Positions 15,643 through 23,200 of a stretch of DNA of 36,145 nt are shown here, piece by piece; position 1 is the stretch's first letter, and every line of letters starts with the position of its first letter. A program made the position numbers and the translations under genes. Source of the stretch: Candidatus Anaerobiospirillum pullicola (lineage in GTDB: Bacteria > Pseudomonadota > Gammaproteobacteria > Enterobacterales > Succinivibrionaceae); the NCBI GenBank assembly GCA_018884035.1, contig JAHLFE010000176.1, positions 1-36,145 of the forward strand, read 5' to 3'. The notes beneath the pieces were generated by a model that was not told the DNA's origin, did no database searches, and saw only the letters and a list, made by a program, of their open reading frames with translations.

Positions 15643-16941
15643 TTAGTCCTCGTCGGTAATGAGGTAGGCATCCTCTCCGGCATGGAAAACACGAGGGTTA
15701 ATTGGTAACTCGCGCAGCTCGGGGCGGGCTTGCTTCATGAGGATCATAAAGGCACGGCGCATCTCCACGTTAGTAAGGCCAAAGCGATAGCGCCACGATA
15801 GTGAGTGCTCACCCTCTGCAAAGGTCACCTTATTGACCGAAACAAAGCCCAGTTGTAAGAGCATGGATCCTAGTTGCTTATCCTTAGGGAAGAGGTCAAT
15901 TTCCTCTAAAAAGAGCTGATCCTGACCGTCCTTATCGATAAGCCATGCAAGGTCAGGCTCCGTCTCCTCAATCACCTCGGACACAAAATTGTAGTTATGG
16001 TCACAGGAGAAGGCGTAGAGGTCTCCGTCGTTATCAAGGGCACGGGTGACTGACATTGGGCACAGCACCTTTTGCATTTTGTCCGAAAAGCAGAAACCGC
16101 CGTAGCACGCCTCAAGGGCTTTTAAGTACTCAGCTTGGGTGATGCCTTGCTGTGGAGCGACGCGGGCTAAGTCCTCAGCGTAGCTCTTTTTGACCTCGTC
16201 TACCGTAAAGCCAATTACGGTAGCGGCGATGTCAGAAAAGGACAGGTCGACCACATGTGGCAGGCCTTCGGACATGTTGTTAGAGAGGCCGAATTTGATG
16301 TGACCGGCGAGTAGACAGAATTTGACGTACTCACCTGCCTGCCTAAAGGCATTGAGCATGTCAAAGTACAGGGCCAGCGCTTGCTGCCGCTCGGTTTCGT
16401 CCTCAAGGCGGCGCACGGTGTAGATAGGGAGGTCATAGTTATCGACGAGGATCACCACCTGCTGTTTGTTGAGGTCGGCGATACCCTTAATGAGGTTGAC
16501 CATTTGCTGGCGCAGGTCGGTGCCTAAGGACATTTGCACCTTAAGCTTGACGTGGTGTTCCCAGATTTGTTTTTGCAGTGTAGCTTGCAGCTCTTGGATG
16601 AAGCTTGAGAGGTTGTTAGCTTTAGGGTTAGTAAAGCTCAAGTGCAGCACGGCATAGGAGTTGAGGTCGGTGAGGTCGACCTGATTTTCGAGCTTGTTTT
16701 GCAGGTGGTCGATTAGCATTTCGTCACGGGAGAGGAGCGACTCGATGGCCTCGTTGGCCATAGAGAGGCCGAAGCCACGGGGACGAATGAGCATAAAGAA
16801 GTTTTGGTTAGGCAGGCGTGGTGACTTATCGAGGTAGTTGATGAGGTCTTTGAGCTGATCGAGTTTGTTGATGTAGTGACGGTCAGAGAAGACGACTTCG
16901 TGGAGGTGGGAGTTAAGCGAGTTGCTCGAGGTCAGAGCCAT
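15643..16941 (-). CDS. AAA-ATPase-like (PF09820-type) protein with degenerate Walker motifs and no nuclease domain
   Basis: Length 432. The family pattern is clear: an N-terminal FSDRHYINKLDQLKDLI, a P-loop position at 53-60, a Walker B position at 164-172, the VSKF-like sensor stretch GHIKFGLSNNMSEGLPHVVD (213-232), GFTVDEV (244-250) and CYGGFCFS (279-286) where WYNGYRFS is usual. The key residues are changed. The usual RPRRFGKS reads RPRGFGLS, so the ATP-binding Lys is Leu59, and the usual IDEYD reads VDNYD, so the catalytic Glu is Asn168. The C-terminal PD-(D/E)XK nuclease domain seen in most relatives (total about 520-580 residues) is missing. I infer a non-hydrolysing relative, perhaps regulatory. 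The frame is intact, so it is not an obvious pseudogene. A GGTGA seven bases before ATG is the only ribosome site. Confidence 0.85.
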   Translation of the reverse strand: MALTSSNSLNSHLHEVVFSDRHYINKLDQLKDLINYLDKSPRLPNQNFFMLIRPRGFGLSMANEAIESLLSRDEMLIDHLQNKLENQVDLTDLNSYAVLHLSFTNPKANNLSSFIQELQATLQKQIWEHHVKLKVQMSLGTDLRQQMVNLIKGIADLNKQQVVILVDNYDLPIYTVRRLEDETERQQALALYFDMLNAFRQAGEYVKFCLLAGHIKFGLSNNMSEGLPHVVDLSFSDIAATVIGFTVDEVKKSYAEDLARVAPQQGITQAEYLKALEACYGGFCFSDKMQKVLCPMSVTRALDNDGDLYAFSCDHNYNFVSEVIEETEPDLAWLIDKDGQDQLFLEEIDLFPKDKQLGSMLLQLGFVSVNKVTFAEGEHSLSWRYRFGLTNVEMRRAFMILMKQARPELRELPINPRVFHAGEDAYLITDED

Positions 16942-17043
16942 GGTGCATTCACCAGCAAAGAAGAGCGCGGCTTGCGCACACGGGAAAAGGATGCTGCAAT
17001 TCTAGCATGTGGCATCTGTTGGTGCAGGGAGGTACTCGTATCA

Positions 17044-17405
17044 CTTGAAGATAGTGTGTCAGCCCTCTGGATAAGCTTAACACCCAGAGTCTAACTCGAG
17101 ACAATCACCATGAGCATTAGCGTGCTATCACTGTTGCTCTTGAGATTAGGGCGTCAGCCCTTAAGATAAAGCTCATACCCAGAGGCTATCTCAAGACAAA
17201 CACCATAAGCATCAGCAAGCTATCGCTGTTGCTCTTGAGGTTAGGGCGTCAGCCCTCAGGATAAAGCCCATACCCAGAGGCTACACAGAAACAAATACCC
17301 CGAGCATCATCACAGCCACATAGCCCTGCGCCATCGAGATATGGCGTCAGCTCTAACAATAAAGCCACATCGAGAGTTTATCCCGAGTCTAAGCCCAGAG
17401 AGCAC
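17044..17405. repeat. Tandem array of a 95-bp unit, about four copies
   Basis: Units begin at 17044, 17139, 17234 and about 17333. The first three starts are exactly 95 bp apart, and the fourth unit is shorter and decayed. Units 2 and 3 are closest, sharing TTAGGGCGTCAGCCCT and the TACCCAGAGGCTA block. Each of these contains a small hairpin, AGGGC-GTCA-GCCCT. Later parts share CACCAT.AGCAT and GCTATC.CTGTTGCT. The array lies between the 4.5S RNA terminator and the start of the degenerate ATPase gene. A looser match to the AACTC...GAGCAT...GCGTGCT part occurs near 27319-27362. No ORF runs through the array. Confidence 0.8.
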
Positions 17406-17530
17406 TCAACAGCAAAGCAGAGAATAAGACAGAACCAAAAGACAAGGTAGAAAGACAGCGCCGCGCACAGCGACCAGACAGGCAGGTAGTAGGGGCAGAA
17501 AGGACAGCTAAGAAAAATACAGCCCCAGAA

Positions 17531-17556
17531 ACAAAAAAAGAGCCATACGGCTCTTC
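17531..17556 (-). terminator. Rho-independent terminator of the 4.5S RNA gene
   Basis: On the minus strand AAGAGCC, loop GTAT, GGCTCTT is followed by a run of T residues (17533-17539). It starts a few bases beyond the 3' end of the 4.5S RNA. Confidence 0.88.
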
Positions 17557-17561
17557 CTTTT

Positions 17562-17667
17562 GGCGGGAGTCTAACACGGGCTCGGTACCTTATAACCTAA
17601 GATTGGCTGCTTCCTTCCGGACCTGACCAGTTGTCCTAAGCACAAGTACGAGTGCACTAGACCCCCA
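17562..17667 (-). ncRNA. ffs: 4.5S signal recognition particle RNA
   Basis: On the minus strand the universally kept SRP domain-IV sequence GGTCAGGTCCGGAAGGAAGC is present (about 17608-17628), with the GGAA tetraloop and the symmetric and asymmetric loops that bind Ffh. The ends pair, GGGGGTCTA near 17666 with TAGACTCCC near 17565, closing one long hairpin of about 105 nt, the bacterial short-form size. It works with Ffh and FtsY to deliver membrane proteins co-translationally. A promoter upstream and a terminator downstream make it a stand-alone unit divergent from truB. Exact ends are inferred from pairing. Confidence 0.95.
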
Positions 17668-17681
17668 TAACAGTGGCGCCT

Positions 17682-17710
17682 ATGATAACTGCTTTACTTA
17701 GTGCTGACAA
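17682..17710 (-). promoter_or_regulatory. Sigma-70 promoter of the 4.5S RNA gene
   Basis: On the minus strand TTGTCA (17705-17710) and TATCAT (17682-17687) are separated by 17 bp. The -10 element ends 15 bases before the first paired G of the RNA, so a short leader would be trimmed off, as happens with E. coli 4.5S RNA. Confidence 0.7.
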
Positions 17711-17754
17711 CCCCTCTGACAAAATTTCTTCTGCCTTTTTTGCGTGCAGCCCTA

Positions 17755-17763
17755 TGCTACAAT
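17755..17763 (+). promoter_or_regulatory. Extended -10 promoter of truB
   Basis: TGCTACAAT is a TGnTANAAT extended -10 element, with a poor T-rich -35 region (near 17734-17741). Transcription would begin near 17770, giving a 94-base leader before the truB ATG, divergent from the 4.5S RNA promoter. Confidence 0.5.
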
Positions 17764-17770
17764 AGCCCGC

Positions 17771-17846
17771 CGCAGCACAGATATCAGCTTTTTCGCGCTG
17801 CGTAACGATTGCAATCGGGGTTAGTTCACAGGGCTCAAGTGAGCCC
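17771..17846 (+). promoter_or_regulatory. Structured truB leader: three hairpins before the ribosome site
   Basis: CGCAGC/GCTGCG (17771-17776 with 17797-17802), the perfect palindrome CGATTGCAATCG (17806-17817) and GGGCTC-AAGT-GAGCCC (17831-17846) fill the leader. The last ends about eight bases before the GGTGAGGG ribosome site. I match it to no known riboswitch. Confidence 0.45.
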
Positions 17847-17863
17847 CCTAATGGTGAGGGTGT

Positions 17864-18838
17864 ATGGCAAAGCGCAGCATTAGTGGCATCTTTTTGTTGG
17901 ATAAGCCTGAGGGTATCACCTCCTCAACCGCCTTAGTGCGGGTTCGCGCCATCTTCAAAGCACAAAAAGGTGGTCACACCGGCTCGCTTGATCCCTTAGC
18001 CTCCGGCCTCCTTCCTATCTGTTTAGGAGAGGCTGCAAAGTTCTCAAGCTTCTTCTTAAATGGTAAGAAGCGCTATGTCGCCGAGGGCACCTTAGGTCGC
18101 TCTACCACCACTTGCGATCGTGAAGGCGATACCGTGATTGAGCGCCCGATCGGTGATGCCATGAGCCACTTAGAAGAGGCCTTAGAGCACTTCCGTGGCC
18201 CCATTGTGCAGGTGCCTCCAATCTACTCAGCCGTAAAGGTTAACGGCAAGCCTCTTTATAAGTATGCTCGCCAAGGCCGTGAGGATGAGGTCGAAATCCC
18301 AGAGCGCCATGTCGAAATCTACGAGCTGAAGCTCTTAGCCAAGACCGAGACCACCTTTAAGGTCGAAGTCCACTGCTCAAAAGGCACCTACATCCGCACC
18401 CTGATTAATGACATTGGTGAGGCTTTAGGCTGTGGTGCTTATGTCTCGCACTTACGCCGTATTGGCGTCGAGGGCTTGCCTGAGGGGCAGATGATCTCCT
18501 TAGAGCAGCTGCAGCAACTTGCAGATCAGCGTACCGACCGCTCTGACTTTACGCACATGGATAAGCTCCTCATCCCAACCGATGCGGCCTTGGCTAACCA
18601 CATGCCGGTGGTGACCTTACCGCTGTCGGTGGCACAGCCACTGTGCTGTGGCTTAAAGCAGGGCCCTAACATAAAGGGCATCACCTTGCCAGAGCAGCCC
18701 ATCGAACCGCTGACGCCAATTGTGGTGCGCTGCAAGGGCGTGTTCTTGGGTATCTGCCATTTTGATGAAAAGGGTATGCTGGTACCACAGCGCATGATGG
18801 GCCCTGACGCCATTAAGGCCGCTGAGGCCGCATCCTAA
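17864..18838 (+). CDS. truB: tRNA pseudouridine-55 synthase
   Basis: Converts U55 to pseudouridine in the T-loop of nearly all tRNAs. Length 324, normal for gammaproteobacterial TruB. Residues 8-20 (GIFLLDKPEGITS) and GHTGSLDPLASGLLP, with catalytic Asp43, are the defining motifs. RYVAEGTLGRSTTTCDREGD, PPIYSAVKVNGKPLYKYAR and CSKGTYIRTLINDIGEALGCGA (in blocks) follow in the usual order, and a C-terminal PUA-like domain lies at about 250-315 (IVVRCKGVFLGICHF). The ATG is preceded by GGTGAGGG. Usually truB lies between rbfA and rpsO in the nusA-infB operon; here it stands alone with its own promoter region, divergent from ffs, and no rpsO follows. The 3' end has no clear terminator. Confidence 0.98.
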   Translation: MAKRSISGIFLLDKPEGITSSTALVRVRAIFKAQKGGHTGSLDPLASGLLPICLGEAAKFSSFFLNGKKRYVAEGTLGRSTTTCDREGDTVIERPIGDAMSHLEEALEHFRGPIVQVPPIYSAVKVNGKPLYKYARQGREDEVEIPERHVEIYELKLLAKTETTFKVEVHCSKGTYIRTLINDIGEALGCGAYVSHLRRIGVEGLPEGQMISLEQLQQLADQRTDRSDFTHMDKLLIPTDAALANHMPVVTLPLSVAQPLCCGLKQGPNIKGITLPEQPIEPLTPIVVRCKGVFLGICHFDEKGMLVPQRMMGPDAIKAAEAAS

Positions 18839-20212
18839 AGCTCTGCAGAGAGAGCAGCTGAACTTACCACCTACCCTCTTTGAGGTCAGGGCTGGCTTGC
18901 TCTGTGGAGAAGCTGGTGCTTTTTGGCGTTGCTGTCATCACCACACCATAGCGCCTCTCTATGCCGTCACTCCCGCGCTGTGAGCCGGCCTGCTGCTGGC
19001 AGTGATCTCAGAGCGTGAATCCTACAGCGGCTCACTCTTGTGTTCTTGTGCTCTTGTGCTCTTGGGCAGACTGAGCCGTCGTGTGGCCCAGCGCAGCTGG
19101 GCTTAGTACCTTTACCCCACCGCCAGATAAAAGCCACTTTAGAGCACTGGCCGCATCTGCTTCACCAGCCCTTCAGCCCGTATCTAAGTGCAGCAGGGGC
19201 TATGCCGTGGCATTTTGTGCCCTTGAGTTAGGGCATCTGGAGATGCTCACCGACTGCACAGCCTGCATCATTACGTGCGCTCTTTAATACGCCCCCGTTC
19301 TCGCCACTAAGCACCGTACCGCTTGCCTTGAGATAAAGCTGCCGCAGATATTGCGCGCCCTTTGGTATTGGTTGGTATTGGTTGTCTGCAGCGGCGTGTG
19401 CTGCCATAAGCAGCAGCTTTGCTCACTGCCGTGCGCTGTTACAGCATCACACGCTTCTCGTACCTCCAACCCTGCCGCGCTCTACGTTTATCCCCTCTTT
19501 AATCCCCTCCCATTCTTGCACCAAAAGTGCGCAATACGTAGCTATCTGCACTTGTTCTCAGTTCCCCCAAAGTAGCACTTTGCACCATTTTGTTGCAGTA
19601 GCTAAAGCCCATTCTCAACTGAGCAACGGCTGTTACAGCCGCGTGCGCCTTTATTGCCTTGAGGTGTATACCCCTTTACCGAGAAAAACATAGCACGCAC
19701 CATTACAGCCTTTTTGCCCTGCAGTTTGCGACGCATCTCACAAAAGCTGCTAATATGGCGCTATTGGGGACAGACTTATTCATATTAGTCAGTAGCATGT
19801 TTCTTCTCTGCGCGGGTGGCAGGAGAAGTCGGTATGAGCGTGCGTAATAAGCAGTGTTGCTGCGGTTCTTTGCCTCTCTGCCTCTCTGTTGTTTCCCGTT
19901 GCCTCTGTCACTGTTAGTGCGGCCCTATACTTGCTCTAAAATGGGGCGTCGCTGCACAATAGCTGGCTTGCCGTCGCTAGGCGGCTTACGACTAAAACAC
20001 ATTTGTAACTTGCAGCCAGCCAACACCAATGTAAATGGTTGGACTGCAATATAGGCAACGACCAAACCTTAAGGTGAAACAGCACCTTTTACAGTAGCAC
20101 TGAGGTGGCCTGAGGAACCCACTTTGCCCCCAGAGCGCAAGGCTTAAATGCTGGCCTTGCAGCGCTGTATTGTGTGTGAATTGTTCCTTGTTTTTGCGAT
20201 TCTGGTGTCACG
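18839..20212. other. 1.4-kb gap between truB and the GGDEF gene
   Basis: No convincing gene on either strand; the short ORFs lack ribosome sites and family features. An eight-base unit, TTGTGCTC-like, is repeated four times in tandem at 19035-19066, and TTGGTATTGG occurs twice in a row near 19361-19383. A possible promoter for the GGDEF gene, TTGCAG then TAAATG 16 bp on (about 20009-20036), is weak. No tRNA, rRNA or known riboswitch was recognised. Confidence 0.4.
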
Positions 20213-23200
20213 ATGCTTAATGGTTTCTTCCAAATCAAGAAGATCAGCGATCTGACCAGACTTTGCGTTCTGCCTGTAATGATCTTGTCCATCTTCTTGT
20301 CCTTCTACCTGTGCGTAGACATGGAGAAGATTCAAGACAAGTCCCAAGAGTTGGTCAAAAACGCCATCCCGCATGTGCTCTCGACGCAGCAAAGCGCTAT
20401 TAACTTAGTGCAGCTAAAACGCAATATCGAGATCATGATTACGGCCCCTGACCTTGCTCGTGCCCGTCAGGCCTATGTCGACACCCGCGCCCTCGTCAAT
20501 GAGTACGACGTTTACAATTCTGTTGAGTTAAGCGAGCGCTGCCAAAATGTACTGTTAGAGGTCAATAGACTGTGGAAACTGCGCTTGCAGATCGACGAGC
20601 TCCGCTTCTCGGCTAACAGCTCGCTGCACTTTATGGACGCGCTGATGTACCTCATTTACCAAAATGAGCCAGCGCTGTTCCCTGAGTTTGACAACATCCG
20701 TTCTAACTACATTAACCTCTACCAAGGCACCGAGCTGTTGCCTAATGTCTACTCTGATCATGAGTATTACTATGAGCTCATGCGGGCGCGCTTAATTAGT
20801 GGTGATAGCGCTACCCCAGTCGCAGGTGCCCGTGGCCCGATGTCGCGCCCTGATAGCGAGCGCTCTGTCATCAACCAAGGCGAACTGAGCGATGATAACG
20901 CCGTTGTCTCAGCCGACTCATCTGCATCCGCAGAATCTGCGGTCTCCGCCGAGGAAGCGGGAGTGGCAGAAGCCGCTGTTGCTGACAACGCTGTGGGCCG
21001 TGACGCGGAAGAGCCTACTAAAAGTGTAGCAGCCACCACTGTAGAGCAGAGTGTGAACCCTGCTGTCACCCCTGATGGCGCGCTCTTTACGCCCATAACA
21101 GCTGCTGGTGCGGCCAATGACGATAAGCCATCTCATGATGAGATTTTGGCTGCTGCCATGGCCTCGGCGAAGAGCGTCGAAAAGCGCGTGGTGGACAGCT
21201 TCTCCGGCGCCAGCCGCCTCTTCCCTACCTCGATGGCAGCTAAGGCGCAAGCGGCAGATGCTCCTACACCGGAAGAGACAGCAGAAGCTGCTCTGACCAG
21301 TGGACATGATCATTTGTCTTTTGGCTCTCACGCCCAACACATTGATGCTGACAATAAAGAGGCGGCGGAGCAGACTACGGACATCGGTTCTGCGCGTACC
21401 TTTGCCGATAATAAGCTGGACGAGGGCCAGCAGTGGCGGCTTTTGCGGATGTACCATCAAGAGCTCAATCGCTTTGGGCCGCTGTGGGAGCTCTTTGTCA
21501 AGTTACACCAAGCCTTTATCCACGATTCGCAGCAGGTCTTACACGAGATCGACGAGATGAGCTTGTCGTATACCTCCGGTGAGACCAATATGCTCTACCG
21601 TGACTTAAGCGAGATCTCCTATATTGCCGCCGAAACCATGCCTATGGTGATGGTCACCATTGGCTTTAGTATTGCCGGTTTCTGGCTGGTACTTTTCCTC
21701 ATTAACCGCTTCATCATCGTTCCTTTAAAGAACATCGACCGCATTCTGATCAAGTTCAGACACACCAAGAGCATCGATAAGGATGTCTACCAGAGGTTTG
21801 CCACGCAAGAGCACTTAATTGAGCTGCGTGAGGTGATTGACGTCCTGCCACAGATCTTTGCTGACTTCTCGCGCATGTCGCAAGACAGCACGGTGTTACA
21901 GCAGCGCTACGACGCTCTGCTCAATCACTCTAAGTACGATGCACTGACTAAGGTCTTTAATCGTGGCAGCTTAAATGAGCTGATCAAAGAGGCTGGTACG
22001 AATACTCCAGCTAACGTCGCCATCTTGATGGTCGATATCGATCACTTCAAGAACTTAAACGACACCATGGGCCATCAGCGTGGTGATGAGGTGCTCTTTG
22101 CTGTAGCACAAACCTTACAGCATAACCTCTCCAAGCGCGATAAGGTCTTCCGCTATGGTGGTGAAGAGTTCTGCATCATCTTAACTGAGATCAGCGCTAT
22201 CAATGCCTTTAAGGTGGCGTCGCGCCTGTGCGATACCATTCGCGACTTAAAGCTCATTAATGAGGGCGTACCGAGCAAAACTGTAACGGTGTCTGTGGGC
22301 TTAAGCTTAGTGACCAGCTCTGTAGGCCAGTTCCGTATTGAGGAGCTGATTTCGCAGGCGGATAAGGCGCTTTACCTTGCCAAGCGTAATGGCCGTAACC
22401 GTGTGGTGGTCTGCCCGCGCTCTTTAGTCTTGCCTAATGAGAGCGGCTCTGCGGGTGTTTTTGCCGATGAGCAACCACAGCTGCAGCCTAAAGAAGCTGA
22501 TACGGCTAAGACGAGCAGCATGGTCTCGACACATGTAGCAAAACTGGCCGCAGCCGTAAAAGCTAACGCTGCACTGGCGACCGCTGTAAGTGATGCTGCT
22601 CTGGCCGCAAGTGCGTTAGCTGCGCCCGTTGCGCCAACGCCAGCGCCAGAGGCAAACGAGACGTCAGAGCCTGTGACCCCATTACAAGGCTCCGGACGGG
22701 CTCCGTCTTTAGCAGCAGTAGCTGCCGAAGCTAGCTATTTAGAGAATGTGCGTTCGAGCTTTGACCATGTGCCGCCGACTCCAGATGCAGTAGCAGCTGT
22801 TGTGGCTGCCAGCCAAAGAGAGGTACGTACTCCAGATGTTAAAGCAGAGGATGCCGCGCAGCAGAGTGTTGCCAGTGATGCTGTGAGCAGCGCAGCTGCC
22901 AGCGGTCAGGATAGTACAACAGACAGCGCGGTGCCAGCTGCATCTGCAGCTGCAACTGATACTGATACTGCTGCAACTGATACTGCTGCAATTCAGGAGG
23001 CGGTTGCCCAAGATGATGCTGCCAGTGCTTCCTCGGCAGCAGCAGCGGAGCTGAGTGCCCCTAAGCAGATAGCTGCTCCTACAGAGGCTCATACTACGCC
23101 GCTGACCACTAACGCTACCTCTACGCTGCAGGAGCAGAGTGCTACGGCAGAAACTGCCGGTGCGCAGAGTGCTACTACTACTACTACTAATACTAATACT

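Noticed and set aside
17044-17405. CRISPR array
   Set aside because: The 95-bp units are repeated over their whole length without unique spacers, and no cas gene is in the window.
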